Shown here: one piece after another, positions 12,077 to 25,900 of the stretch | Position numbering within the stretch: the stretch's first letter is position 1 | Layout: each line of letters starts with the position of its first letter | Assembly (NCBI GenBank): GCA_028274465.1 | Contig: CM051458.1 | Location: 104,982,855 to 105,046,854 of the forward strand | Origin: Plantago ovata | Taxonomy: Eukaryota > Streptophyta > Magnoliopsida > Lamiales > Plantaginaceae | DNA length: 64,000 nucleotides | Direction of reading: 5' to 3' | Translations under genes and position numbers: made by a program | Notes under the pieces: model-generated | What the model was told of the DNA's origin: nothing | What the model saw: only the letters and a program-made list of their open reading frames with translations | Database searches by the model: none

Positions 12077-13915
12077 GGATGGATCATGTATATGTATGAA
12101 AGGAAAGCTATGGAGATGGTGTACGTGGGGTTCTCCTCTCTCTCTCTATGTGTGTGGGAATTAAAGCAAAACGCGTTTTGGTTCTGTGATTGGAAAGATA
12201 AGTACTATAAAATGGCAAACAAATAAATTGGAACTTTGACCTTTTTTTGCCCACCTCTTGTTTCCTACTTCTACTTGGATTGGTATTTGGTAGTCTAGGC
12301 ATGTTCACCAATTGTGGGTGGGTATTGATGTTATGTTAGGGCGACTTGGGTGTCATACACTCATACTTAGTATGGTTTTAGATAGTATTCAACCGAATTT
12401 GGTTAGTTTGATAAGTAATTGAGTTGATTTTCAATTCAATTACATATTTTTAAATTAGATGTTATAAGTCAATTTAGGGTTCGTTTGTAAAACTATTAAG
12501 GCCTGTTTCTTACTTCATTATCTAAATTTGTTCAAAATTAATACGTATTCAGCATCGAGTCCGAGACAAACTCGTTAAAATTCATTCGAGCTTAAAGTTT
12601 ATTTTTTAATAAACTTGTTGAGCACGTGGACTTAGTTAATTAGTACCTAATCTCTTAGTGTTTGTGTTAAATAGAGAAAAAAGAAATATCATTTACTTAA
12701 TTCTAAATAATTTATTTGCATTTCAAAAATCTCATCACACTTTAGCCAAATACCCTAAAAAAAAACTTTATAGTTACACAATTAAACAAGTTCAAGAATC
12801 AACCATTTAAGAACACAAACCTTAGCACTAGACAAATTCATCAACACTGCTCTATGATAAATTGTTCCCTTATTCTTGACTTGGCTTTGAATCAAAGTAA
12901 GCTATTGTTTTAATTTCATATAAAAAGGCATATTCATCCCCATGACCCATAAGGTAAATTCACAAGCTTTTAGATTTGGAGATAGAAATGGCATCAGGGC
13001 CTCACATTGTCCATCTGCACCCCATATCCCTCCATTTTTCACATCACATCATTACTTATCACCTTATCTGCTATTTTCATTCACATTCTCCTCTCTTTTT
13101 CCATCTTAAACCACATCCACTAACACAAAATACATAAGTATACAAGCCTCTACTTTAAACTAGTTCTAAAAGTTTGGAAAATTACATGAATAGATCGGAT
13201 TGTTTACTTATTCGACTTTTTTCTTCTAACAGATTATTTGAAATCCTTGTGCATTTATCCATTAAATTGACTACATATAACGAATTATAATTCCCTGCCA
13301 AACATTGGTGAATTTTGTGCTAGCCAGTCGAGTTGAAGTACAAGGATGTTAAATGAGTTAGGAAAACAAGCAAAGCAATTAATAATATGTTGAATTGTGC
13401 TTGGAAGTTGGAAGTAGACCCTGGCACAAGGTAAGAATATTATAAATTCTTCTAGCCTGTTTATACCGCAATGACATATGATGCCAACAATACCCTTTGA
13501 GTACTCCTTTTTTTTTCCCTTAAAAAAATATATATTTTAATCCAGTTTTCCAATTTTCTACAAGGATTTTGATACTATGTATTTATGTTAATTTGAAATT
13601 ATAACAATGTGGGTTGAATATACACATGAGAGGAGTTAAAAGGATGGACATTGTGGATTGTGGGGTGTCTATGAAATTTTTTATAGGTGAGATTATCAAT
13701 TTTTAAGAATTTAACCCTCACCCAAACTTCCAAAATAACCCTATACATAATTTCGTTCCACATACTGAAAATCATGGGTACTATACATACTTGTGATTAC
13801 AATCTATTATGATGTGTTAGTGTGTTACCAACTTACCCATTTAAGTTTACATGTTTAGTCACGTTGAATATTATTTATTGACTAATATTGGAATTCGAGC
13901 ACCAACTCTTTCATG
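12077..13915. other. Intergenic, no gene seen
   Basis: AT-rich DNA with short microsatellite-like stretches (CTCTCT near 12135) and no convincing ORF or RNA gene. Confidence 0.5.
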
Positions 13916-13917
13916 TT

Positions 13918-14335
13918 TAGGTCGTGGCTAGTTAGCTGAAATCATCCATAGTAGGTAACGTAATCATTGATAGGCCAACGTTTATTGATATGATAAACAT
14001 GGTCTAATTAGATCTTCATTACGTCTGGGTCGGCTAGCTAGTTAGCGGGAATCATCTAGAATATGTACAATAGTTTTATTTCTTTTCCTTGAACCATAAG
14101 CAACTTCATTTCATCCAAAAACAAAAACGTACAAGTCGATCCATAATCGGATTCAGGTACAATGTATATTGATAGGCTATTATCTATTGATAAGATAGAG
14201 ATGATCTAGTTAGATCTAATTTACGTTTGGGCCATGGCTAGTTAATTGGCAAATATCATCTTGAAAAGGTAGAATAATTAATTATTGATAGTCCAATATA
14301 TATGGATAAGATAGGCATGGTCTAGTCAGATTTTA
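13918..14335 (+). repeat. Three degenerate tandem copies, about 110-190 bp each
   Basis: Each copy contains GGCTAGTTAG or a variant, then AAATCATC, then TTGATA with AAGATA or GATATGATA, then a GATCTAATT-like word and ACGTTTGGG. Copies begin near 13920, 14030 and 14230. The second carries an extra stretch of about 90 bases. It is not coding. Confidence 0.6.
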
Positions 14336-15115
14336 TTTTTTCTATTAACAGCTCTAACTACGAAAGACTGTTTTCAGGTAACTAGTATATATATATGTCC
14401 CAAGACACTGTCCAGTATTTATGTTTTCATGAAATGAGATGATGACTTCCCAAATCTTTTTATATGAATTCCTTCTCTCTAGTTTGATGATGATTGACCA
14501 TAATTCGTCAGATGTTGTTACGAATTTGCGTGAATGTAATCTATGTTCACTTTTTGAGTCAATCATCATTGGAGGGCTCACTATCCGTGCGAATTATGAC
14601 GCTTTATTGGAGAGCGACCTAATGCTAAAATCAAGATCCCGACAATTCATTATCCGATTCGTTCCCACCAACAAAAGGTAATATAACTTCCTCTGGTATT
14701 TGTTGCATGTTTTACCGTGTTATAGATTCGGTAGTTGGTTTGACATTAACTAGGTGAACTTTCTCGAAGAAAAAAAAGAACAAATTATGCATGGGAGTTG
14801 AGAATGAGATTTGACCTATGAAAAAATTCGACAAAAAGAATATATATGTTACACAATGTAGATTCTGAACTACTCATTGGTGAAGTTAGCATCACCATTC
14901 GTGCACTCAACATTCACGAGATGAAGTTGTCTTCATTTCGTGAATTGGGTTTAACATCTAGTCAAGGTTGATAATTTCTTGTCATAATGATATTTAGTAA
15001 GTAATGAAATAAAAATGATACCTGACACGTAATAAACGGATTACAACGAATTTATACTAAACGCGTCACACCGATCACAATCATACGACTTAAATCTCAT
15101 AATAATATAATACTA

Positions 15116-16065
15116 CTACCATGGTAATTGCAAAATATTTTCCATAATATATAATTCAATAATCTTCCTTTATCATTTATGTCATATTATTATTTTTAGG
15201 AATCTGTATAATTATCCCAAAAACAATTTATGAAAACAGGAAACTAGTGCTCAATTCAATGGGAATATTTTAGGCACTAAATCAAATAATTTTGACTATA
15301 AATTATAAAATTGGTACCACCAAAAAAAATAATTACCCTTATCCCCTAATTCGCCCAAAAATATTAAATGAATATTCCACAAATACCATATGACTGGAAA
15401 TCTCATTTAAAACAAAAGTTATGGTAATTACAAAAGTTTTTCCATAATGAATAATTCAGTAATTTATCTTTATTTTTTATGCAAGTGTTAATTATATGAA
15501 CCAATATAATTTATGATTTTATTCCAAAACTAATTTATGAAAACAGGAAACTTTAGTGCTCAATTCCATGGGCATATTTTGGGCACTAAATTAATTACTT
15601 TTGACTATGAATGAATACATAAAAGTAGACTCATTCCAAAATTAATTACCCCTATCCCCCCTAATTAAAATAATTCAATTACTTTTTCTTTAAATTTTTA
15701 ATTCAGTATCTGATTACATATGGGAAAATACATTTGTGCTATTTTCTTTTTAATTCAGTATCTGATTACATATAGGAAAAATCAGTAATTTGTCTTTATT
15801 ATTTATTCTAGTGTTAATTATATGAACCAATATAATTTATGATTTTATTCCAAAACTAATTTATGAAAAACAGCAAACTTAGTGCTCAATTCCATGGGCA
15901 CTACATCAATTACTTTTGACTAGGAACATATAAAAGTAGTAGAATTATTCCAAATTAATTACCCCTATCCCCCCTAATTAGGTTGAAAAATATTTCAATT
16001 ACTTTTTTTTTTAATTTTAATTTTTTAAAATTCAGTATCTGATTACATATAGGAAAAATACATTT
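15116..16065 (+). repeat. Triplicated block of about 300 bp upstream of the 17343 gene
   Basis: Three direct copies start near 15118, 15420 and 15775. Shared words include TTTATGAAAACAGGAAAC, GTGCTCAATTC, CATGGGCA, CACTAAATTAATTACTTTTG and TACCCCTATCCCCCCTAATT. A shorter word, TCAGTATCTGATTACATA, occurs three times (about 15704, 15756 and 16032). Copies 2 and 3 are more alike than copy 1. The block ends about 185 bp upstream of the TATA box of the downstream gene. Confidence 0.85.
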
Positions 16066-16249
16066 TTTTCTATTTCCAAAAATATTTCTAAAAATAAATA
16101 TTATCCTGAATGTGATTGGATAGAATCCGAGAAGGAGAAGGTTTGACCTAATAAAGCTGACTTAGTATCGGAGTAATTACCTAATCAAACAAGGGGTAGT
16201 TTCGTCCGAAGGACATAATTTATGAGGGTAGTTTGGGCACAGTTGTTTG

Positions 16250-16257
16250 TATAAATA
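16250..16257 (+). promoter_or_regulatory. TATA box of the RS/RG-rich protein gene
   Basis: TATAAATA is followed 20-70 bases later by a pyrimidine-rich start region (TCTCTTCTCTCCC, then CTTCTTCTTCTTCTG). This is the typical arrangement of a plant core promoter. The predicted leader runs from about 16285 to the ATG at 17343 and probably contains an intron. Confidence 0.65.
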
Positions 16258-17342
16258 GCACAGGCTGAAATCACTTCTCTTCTCTCCCAATAATACACAC
16301 AATCTTCTTCTTCTTCTGCTTCTCTGTAAACCTAAAGAAACATCGATAGAGAAATCATCGGACGGTCACTCATCTCTCGTGGCTTTAGATCCGAAGGTCA
16401 CGATTCAACGTTGATTAGGTTTTGCTATTGCGGCGGCTGTGCGGCGGCGGCGGAGAGAGGCGGAGCATTGTTCCGATTAGTTTTTATTTTTTGTACGGTT
16501 TTGATTGACGGAGGAGCTCGGTGGATTTGGACGGCTGGAAGGAAGGAAGAAGAGTCGCCGGAAAACGAACGAACGAAAAAAGTACGGTTAATTGCACTGT
16601 CTGCTAATTGATTGATTGATTGATATATGTGAATTATGGATCTCGTCGCCTGTGAAATTTATTGATTGATAGAATGCGTGTTTCTGCACAAGAGCGAGAT
16701 AGATCTCTGATTCGATTTGATGATGGTGATGATGCTCTTTGAACTGAATGGAGGTTTATTCATCGGAGATCTGTGTTGAAGAGTGTGAAAGAGATTTATT
16801 CTATTTGTTTTTATGAAAAAATAAAGAAAAAGGAAAATAAAACTTCTATGAGCTCCGATTTGATCCGAGATTGGCTATATCTATTTCTTCTTAGAGATCT
16901 GTGGAATGTTTCTTCGATTTTTCGATGCAAGCAATGCCTGATATAGATCTAAAACCTTTTTAGTTATCTCTCTCTCTCGGATGAATTTTGAAGACAGAGT
17001 CCTATTAGATGCTTTCCTCTCTTTTCATATAGTTAAAAACTCCCCAAGGATGCAAGGCATCGGAAAAGTGAGTCAGCCTCTGTATATGTGTGTTTGCATC
17101 CTTTATTGATTTTGTTCTCTGCTTGTTTGTGCTAATGATTGACGGACACTCTCATGTTAGGTCTACCTGTGTGATATTTCGTTGAATCTTAGATTTGTTC
17201 TTTGTTCTCATGTATGTTTGTTGTTCTATGGCAGAGGGTGGAGCTCTGTTTTAGATCTGGAAGAGGACGGAGCCATAGTAGTATAGAGATTTTTTTGCTC
17301 ATGTACTAGGAACATTGTCGCACTGCGCGGATCTAGATAACT

Positions 17343-20300
17343 ATGAATTCAATCAGTCCGGAGATAACGTGGAAGCCTGTGACGAAAGGGAGGAGGACCA
17401 GGAAGGCGGTGGCGAGAAGCTTCAAGGGCGTCTCTAAAGAAGGTGTTATTAGCCCAAAGAGGGTTGGGGATTTTTCAGGATCTGATTCAGATAAGGTATG
17501 TGAATATGTGATTGATTGTTTCGGGTTCGTTTTTGAATTGAATAGTTTGTTTTAGATTAGTATCACTGAGCATACTTATGTGTTATCGTTGTTATCGTTA
17601 TTATCAGATTGCTGGTAAGACTCCTGAGCAATCAAATGGTGGTAAGTCGGATCATGTACCTTTCAAGAAAAGAAGACGGCTGCCTCGATGTACATCGCCT
17701 AAGCCGGGTTCTTCTTTACCATCTACCGAAGGCAGGGATCAAGTTTTACATTCAAATTACTCATCGTTCACCAAGTTGCAACTGGAAGATATTGATGAAT
17801 TGGCAAAAGCTAAATCTGGTAAGCGATTCACTGATGCAGCCCTTGTTAAGCAAGTGGAAGAGGAGTACTCTGGAGACTTCTCTGGTATTGAACTTCTTGC
17901 GGCTGCTGCCAGCATGGAGGATTCTACTGATAATAATGATGATGCTAACAAGGAAGATCATGTTGTAGAAGATCATTCAATTCCTGGAAGCTCTGATACT
18001 TCCACAGCTGTGACACCAGCTGATGTAGCTTTGAAATGTAACGAGTCTGGGAAATCTTCAAGTACTACAACACTCTGCGGAGATAGTGCCAACTGTGTGC
18101 CAGTTTTGAACAAATGCACTGCTACTTCTCAGAGTTCGTCTGGAATTATGACTGTTGCAACTTCTCCTACTTGTATTTCGTCTAAAGTGGATCGGAGGTT
18201 TTGGGATTTGAACACAGACATGGATGCCTGGGGAGTACCAGCTGATGGTGCTGTGGTTATAGAAGAGTTGAAGGGTTTTGAGGATGACAAAATCTCGAAT
18301 CCAGGTGTCATAGGAGTTGAATCTACCGTTCTGAAGACAGAAGAAAAATCAGAAGCCACACCTGATAGGACCTCCTGCACCGAGTCAACTGGTCTCCAGG
18401 AGCATCTGCTGAAATCAGTACAGAATTCTGATCCTAGTGTTGGTAGAGACACTTCTAACCAAGCTACTGAGAAAGGCTTTGACAATAACTGTTCAAATAC
18501 GGTTATATGTGGTGATGCTGATACGATAATTCAAGACGTGAAGATGCCAGATGCTGAAGTTTCTGCTTCCCAGATTGTCTCAGAAAACGATGTCAAAGAT
18601 CCTGTGAAGAGTTTTGAATCACTTGGTAATGCAACTTCTTTGATGAACTCTGTTGGCTATACTACCTGTAAAAGAGAATCTGGTGACAATTACAACATCG
18701 ATTCTGATGAAGTGAAACGTTTTACTTCTGCATCAAAATCTGAAAATTTCCTTGAAGCAGGTACCTGCATTAAAGATGAAAAGTGCGTGGACGTTTCTGA
18801 TTCCAAAGTTCAGAATGATGAGACCTTCATTGCTGGTTCTACAAAGGCTGAAAGTCATTCCCAACAGGATGAGCTTGTTGCCAAGGATAAGCTCGTTGCC
18901 AAGCATGAGGAAAATGGCCTTCCTAAGGAAGGATTAGGGAGGATAATGTTGGAGGACTCTTGCAATAGTTATAGTGCTCAGGCACAATATGGCTGCCATG
19001 TTAATACTGTTGGAAAGATGGATGTTGATGCTCGCCCGGAATCTCCATATGAAGATGGAGAGTTGAGGTTGTCATTTTCCTGGGAGGATAATGAATTGGA
19101 GGCTGAGTGTGTTGACTATGAATCAGATGGAAGAAAAGGAGAGGATTCTGATGCTGCCGATAACCTTGGGTCTGATATAGTTCAGGGTGGTTGTGAGGGT
19201 TCACATGGAACCGAAGGCAGAATTTCAATGATGAGAAGATCTCTAGCAGGGAATAGAGAAAAGAGCGACTTGGATAAATATCCTTTGAGAAGGAATTTCT
19301 CAAGAGACGAGTACAAGAATGTTGAGGCTTGTGGCAAGAAAGAATCAGATGGGGGATCTGGTACTACAGTTGAGCAGGGTGTGGAAATGGTTCTCTATGA
19401 CAATAATAATGATGCAAGGAATAGAAGAGATATGACTAGACGGACAGATGCAGATGATATTAAGGGTCTTATGGGTGAATATGCGTCAAGGATGGTCCAG
19501 GGAAAGCTTCAATCCCGCGTTGGAGGACGGCCATCCTTTGAGGCAGCTGATGCCAAGGACTTCTTTTCACAGCAATACAGGTATATTTACACACTATTCT
19601 ATGTTCATTTGTCATGTTATTAAAAATAATTGGTTTCTTATGTTACTGTTTATTTTTTTATGATCCAGACAACGCCGTATCAGTGGTTTTCGTGAGAGAG
19701 ATGGTAGTCCTGAAAAACATACGAGTAGATATACTAGACCAGCTCCATTTAGAAACGAAAGAGATGGTGCTGATCAGTGGTCCAACTGGGGTACGAAGCG
19801 CCGTTTCAACTCAACTTATCATGAAACCATGGAGGAGGATCGCAGTGGCCCCAGACCAAGAAGAAATTTTACTGGTGAGGTGGCAGATAAATATGATGGA
19901 GACTTTCATGAGCAGAGGCAGCCTGCTGATTATTCATCAAGAGGTGGTGTGCAGAGGCACATAGTTAGGACAAGATCACCTGGGGACCGGGAGGCTGGCT
20001 TTAACACTCACAAAAGAGAGTTTCCGACACGTAGGTTCACCAACTTTAGAGGTAGAGGCAGAGGCAGGGGACATTATCCACAGAATGGGAGCAGAGATTT
20101 TGGGGAGGATTATGAACCTAGGCCTAACAGTGGTGCAGCACCTGCTCGTTTCTCTAGGATGCCCAGAAGGGAAAGAAGCTTTTCTCCTGATCCTGTTAGA
20201 GATGCCCATGCACCCTTCACTCGAAGGAGATCTCGTTCAAGATCTAAATCACGTTCTCCCCGGCCCTGGCATTCATACAGAGATGGTAACTTCAACAGAA

Positions 20301-20857
20301 GACCCAGTGGATCTCCAGAATTCAGATCCGAGGCTAGAGTGGAAAGAACAAGGGCACCATTTCACAAACCGAACTTCACCTCTGAATACAGAGAAGGTTA
20401 CATGTCTCCTCCGAGAAGCCGCTTTTCCCCTCAGCGCAATTCCCGTTGGGTTGATGGTCCTAGTTTTGGGGAAAACCATTTCAAGCGCCGAAGATCACCT
20501 ACTGGAGTCTTTAGAAGTACTAATCAAAGCTTTAATCCTGTCAATTCTTCTGGTCGGGTGAAGTCAGATGAGTACTTTAGACCCATGATTCGCCCCAGAA
20601 GACCTTTTATGGACAATGATGGTAGGGAGAGTAAGTTCGAGAATAATTATGATGATCGGAAGCTTGAAGATAAAGAGGAGATGCGTCGAGGAAAACCGCG
20701 TGAGGATGGTGGTAACTTCAGGAGGTTTCATCATGATGTGATTAATGATTTTGAGACGAACAACTCAAATAACGAGGAAGGCATTCGAAGGCCTGTTCCG
20801 GTGGAGTTGCCTCAGGTTCAGTGTGATAGAGAGGATAAGAAAGAGTTCGATATCTGA
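17343..20857 (+). CDS. RS/RG-rich nuclear-type protein, 1104 aa, three exons
   Basis: Exons 17343-17495, 17608-19580 and 19669-20857 have GT/AG borders and join to 3315 nt without a stop. The N-terminus (MNSISPEITWKPVTKGRRTR) is basic. Exon 2 is acidic and serine-rich, probably disordered, with a conserved-looking block ESPYEDGELRLSFSWE near its end. Exon 3 has an RG-rich stretch (FRGRGRGRGHY), an RS stretch (RRRSRSRSKSRSPRP), and repeated RSP/SPPR motifs typical of splicing-associated proteins. There is no RRM. I infer a nuclear RNA-processing or transcription-linked role. I do not recognise the named family. The leader before the ATG is about 1.05 kb. Confidence 0.88.
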
Positions 20858-21030
20858 TTTGACAGTACTCCTCTGTTAGTAAGTAGAGATCATGACCGGG
20901 GACCATCCACCAAGAAGTGAAAAGACTAGCATTTTGTTCATTTGCTCTTTTCCTCTTGTGGTGGATGGTTGTTAGATAGGACTTTTTTTTTATTTTTTAT
21001 TTAGTATTTGGAAGGCTCTTAGGTTTCTGA

Positions 21031-22645
21031 AAATTAGTTAATTTTGCTGATTACTGATACTTTGTTACTTGGTTATTTTCTATTTTGGTAGTGAAGTCTT
21101 CTTTAGATATGAATCTCCAGCCAGCTCTATGGCTTTCTTGTTTTTTTTTTCGCTGTTATTGCATTATATTTTTGAAAAGAATTGTTTAATAGTATCAATA
21201 AATACTGGAGTAGCAACCAGATCTTGCTCACAGGTTATTGCATTTTAGATATTCACTGCTCTTGCTTCTTTTTGGTTGATAAGTTTATTTGGATTCCCAC
21301 AAAAAGAAATGAAACTGTGGTCTCTCTTGTAAATATGAAATGGAACTGTGGTCTTTTTATATTTTCTGAAGAAAGTCTGAACCTTCCATGGAGTTCGAGA
21401 TGGCAATGGTATATATTTCTTGCTTGGATGATGATGCCCTATGGGCATTCAAGGTCTCTGCCATTTCACGGACCAGAATCCAGGTAATTGGCTCTTGAGC
21501 ATATTTTGGATCAAAGCTGGATAAAATTTAGGTTCAACCTTGATTATCTTTCTCTGAATGTTCTAGATTCCATTTTTGTTGCGTATACACTTGGAGATGA
21601 TATTCTTGTGTCCATTCCAGTGCTTTCTGTAAGAAGGGTATTAGTGCATTCTGTATAGTGTTCGATGATGATGATTTCTTTCTTGATAGAAAGTTTCCTG
21701 ATCGCCAAGTTTTTATATGCATATATTGGATGAGAAATGTTCATTTCCATGTCCTGGTGGCTGGTTTTATCTGTTTGCTGAAAATGAACTATTTTGCTGA
21801 TCACTACTGATACTTGGTTACTTGTTTATTTTCTATTCTGGTAGTGAAGTTTGCTGTGGATATTAATCTCCGGCAAGCTCTATTGCCTTTTTTTCTTCCT
21901 GTGTTGATGCATTACTTTTTTGAATAGAGTTGTTTAGTAGTACCAATATATTATTCTGTACTGGTAACCAGAATCTTGCTCACATGTTATTGCATTTAGA
22001 AATTCACTGTTCTTGCTCATTTTTGGTTGATAAGTTTGTTTGGATTCTCACAAAAAGGAATGGAATAGGTATCTTCTGTAAAAATGAATTGTTTGTTGTT
22101 CACCAGCTCTACATGAGTGTGCATTGATGATGCTACTGAAGAACATTTCATAGACATCTCTAGAAAATGCACTGCACTTTCTTACACACACAAAGTGGAT
22201 AGTCACTGTTTACTTTCATATTCTCTGAAGAAAGCCTGGATCTTTCATGGAGTTTGTATAGCAGTGATAATATCTATTTCTTGCTCCGCTGATGATGCCC
22301 TATGGGAATTCAAGGTCTCTGCCAGTTCACGGGCCAGAATCCAGGTTACTGGTTCTTGAGCAAGTTGTGGATTCAAAGCTGGATTAAACTTGGTTGAACC
22401 TTGATTATCTTTCTCCGAATGTTCTTAGCTTCCCGTTTTTGTTGCGTATGCAGTTGGAGATATGTTTGTGTTCATTCCAGTGCTTTCTGTAATAAGGGTA
22501 TTAGTGCATTCTGTATTGTGTTCAATGAGTGATGGTTTGTTTCTTGATACAAAGTTTCCTGATCGCCAATTTTTTATTTTATGCATATATTGGATATAGA
22601 AATGTTCAATTCCATGGCCTGATGGCTGGTTTTATCTGTTTGCAT
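21031..22645 (+). repeat. Tandem duplication of about 750-860 bp
   Basis: Copy A is about 21031-21780 and copy B about 21781-22645. Colinear matches include ATTTTGCTGAT, TTATTTTCTATT, GGTAGTGAAGT, ATCTTGCTCACA, GTTGATAAGTTT, GATGATGCCCTATGGG, CGGGCCAGAATCCAGGT-like words, GTGCTTTCTGTAA and GGCTGGTTTTATCTGTTTGC. Copy B is longer through small insertions. Neither copy has a convincing ORF. It starts within about 170 bases of the RS-protein stop, so copy A may include that gene's 3' UTR. Confidence 0.88.
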
Positions 22646-22913
22646 TAGTTATGGTCGGAGTTATATAGCCTCATGATCATGATCCTTCCTGCTCCTTTAT
22701 ATATGTGCTTAAAAGACTGAAGCATATATATATATATGTTATCCTTCATGCTCCTACAGTCCTACTGAATAATTTGGTTACATATATACGAGTATATGAA
22801 GAGAATCAGAGCACTATCCCATTCTTGAATACTGCTCTGCTCTGTGCTGTATGGCGACTCACAAGTTAGGATTCTGCTGGAAGGTAATTTCAGGATTGGC
22901 AGTTTCATGGATT

Positions 22914-25900
22914 CTACCAATCAAAGCTGAAACATTCATATTGTAGGTTCTTGGCCACGCCAGAAGAACAGATTGCCGCTACATCCTGCCTCATCTTCTT
23001 TGGGCCGCTAACCAGGACACTGACACTGGAGTCTTGGCACTCTGCTAGTATTTCTGGTTCAAAATGTTAGTCGATTACTTGTAAGACTCACAGGTATTAT
23101 TAAATCAATACTTTGTTCACAATTTGCCTTGAAGTTATAAAATACTTACTTCCCAAATCAGGCCTTTCCCCGTAGTGTACTGCAGTAATCTGTGCCAGTG
23201 TCTGCTGTGGAAGGCTTTCTAATTCTCTATCAACCTCGTACAGGCATGAATCTGGCACTGGGGATGCCACTGGTGTTGGGGTTTCTGCACTTTGAATCTG
23301 GGTTGCACCTATAGAAGTTCGTCTCTTGCTCCAAATAAAAGCTATGCTAGCAGCAATCAGCACTGACACACTCAGAAATAGCACACAGATACCTGATCTC
23401 TTGGGAAAAGAATAATTATTGGTGATCTCATCATTTTGTCGTGTGATATGAGCAAGTGTGCCAATTAGGATAAGGAAAATGAGGAAAGAAGATGAAATTA
23501 TAGCTCCAAGCCAAAGCCAGCTATCTTGGCCCAGAACTGCAGAAACCGGCCTATCTAAAATTCTTGGTCTGAACCATTTTATTCTGGTTACTTTGTGGAC
23601 GCCTGTCGAGTTATCTTTATCTCTTGTAATGTATGCTCGAATTTGTAAATTCAAGTGGGAAATGTCAAAGGTAGTTCCTGAAACTGGTAGGAGAAGATCT
23701 AACATTGTGAGATCTGTAGATCTCTTGAAAACGACCACAAGGAGAACTCTCGGGATCTTCCTATCTGTTGTGTTTGCAAAGAAAATGGCCTCCCTGATTA
23801 CGGAAATAAACGGAGTGATTCCACTGCCTCCACTCACCATTACCAGCATGTCATGCCTGTTCAAGGTAAAAAAGGTACACTCGGTCTTAGAAGTGTGAAA
23901 GTACTTGACATGACATGGTAATGCCAGTTTGTTGTCTTAATTTTTACTCAAGATATTATGACAGGTAGACCCTGAAGTATGTTCATTTGTCATTTGACTT
24001 CTGTACTTAGAGAAACTTGAATTCATTTCCATAATACAGTACTTGTAGAAAACCCCTCAACATACTCATAATCTATGTGTGGAATTTGATAGGGTGTATG
24101 TTATTCTGGCTGATTGTCATAAACTCACCTGAACAATGAGCTAGATGGATGTCCATATGGCCCTTCAACATGTATTTCGAGATGATCCATTGGTCTAGGA
24201 GATGAGAGCTTTTCGTAAAGCTTCTGAGACCAGCCGCCTTCACTTTTTATGACGATGCTGAGTCTATCAGGATCCAAGTTACTACTGGAGGTAATAGTGA
24301 AAGGATGCCACTGGAGTTTAGCTATACTTTCCACATTGATGAACATAATGCTTGATGAACTGTAATCCAGTTCTGGCACCAAAGAAAAACATCAGTTTCT
24401 GTATTCAGTTCTCTATCGAGAGGTTCAGTTGATTTTTGAGACTGACTTGAATCTTTAGCGAAATTCAGCTCCATGGCTTGGCAGGGTAAAACCCGAGCAG
24501 AAACCAAGCGAATTGTTTGCTGTGATTGCAAGAATCTGAGATATCGATCTATCAGGAAGAGGTACAGTCCAGGGAGCATTATGCAACTATAAGAGAACCC
24601 CACATGGAAAATAAAGAATACCAGGAAAACGGTGTACAGATGATGAGTGTAGAAGAAGAGTTCAAATAGTTTTCTCCTGACAAGAGGCAAGCTGGTAATC
24701 CACATTGCTAGTCCAGAGAGCAAAGCCAATTCTCCAGCCAAATTTGAGATTCCAACTCCATCCCACTGCAGCATCTTCAAGACTCGATAAATAAATGCGA
24801 GTGGTGAGTACTTGCAATTTTATCTGGAGTTCAACTGTCAGAAGACTGAGAGTAAATGCAAAATCTTTCCTGTACCTTTGAGATCTGATTCGTGTTAGCC
24901 CAATAGATTGTGTAACATAAGCCATGTGCCGTGAAGAAGGTTAAAACAGCATGGCCAAGCCAAATGTGGTACCTAACACTAGCCTCTGAGGTAAGTCCAA
25001 CTAAACGCAGGATGGATGATCCTCGAGTCACTGGGAAGAAGAGGAACGTCAAGCATATGTTCCCGACTAGACCAAGCAGGAGAGCCGCACTGTCTAGCTT
25101 AACTTCCCACCTGATCCAGTTAAACAGATTTCTTATCTCAAGTTCTAAATTCGTTTGTGGCTCAGAGTTGATACCTCATTGATTTCAAGATAATGGGGAC
25201 TGATTGATATTTTTTTTTGGAATGTATTAAATATTTGCCTTACACAAACTCTTCCATATTTGATGCAGATCTCCTGGTGATATTATTGAACATGGCATGC
25301 ACATAGGCTGAAAACGACCAGACCAAGAGGATGAAGAACATTAACAGGAGGGATAATTCCGTCCAAGAGACAATACCGAGTGGTCCCTTTATAAGTGCAG
25401 GGTGTCTCCATGTGGAAATATTTGAACTTTTTGCTATCCTGTCAAGAAAGGGCATAGGGTAAGTTTCTCTTTTGAGAATTCTTGCCTAAGCCAATCTGAC
25501 CTTAAAGCTGAAATTCGTCTAAATCGTTCAAACCTTTGTTTTCTATTTGCAATTATATCATGCCATATTCCATATGGTATGCTAGTATAATTTGCTTACC
25601 TGTTGCTACTGTTATCAATGTACTTGTCCAGATGAAGATGTAGGCATCCCAGCATGGCAATAAGCAGAACAGGAAAAGTGTATATAAGCATATTCGTACC
25701 TGTAATAAGGCCCCAAAAAATGTGTGGAGTGCCAGAAGTGAGCTTGAAATTTGAAGAAAAACAAAGAAAGGAGTATTGACCAGTGGTTATTATGGCAGTT
25801 TTAAGTAGAGAAATCAAACCTTGTTGGCCAAAGTAGGCCAAATCAGCTTTAGCACGAATGTCAGGCAACCAATGTAGCCAGAATATATTTGTTGGCATCA

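Noticed and set aside
16411..16611. 66-codon ORF in the leader of the RS-rich gene as a uORF peptide
   Set aside because: It starts with TTG, not ATG, and is Gly/Ala-rich by local GGC composition.
23458..23898. 146-codon plus-strand ORF in the FRO region
   Set aside because: Opposite-strand shadow of FRO exon 7, which has the NADPH-site motif and proper splice borders.
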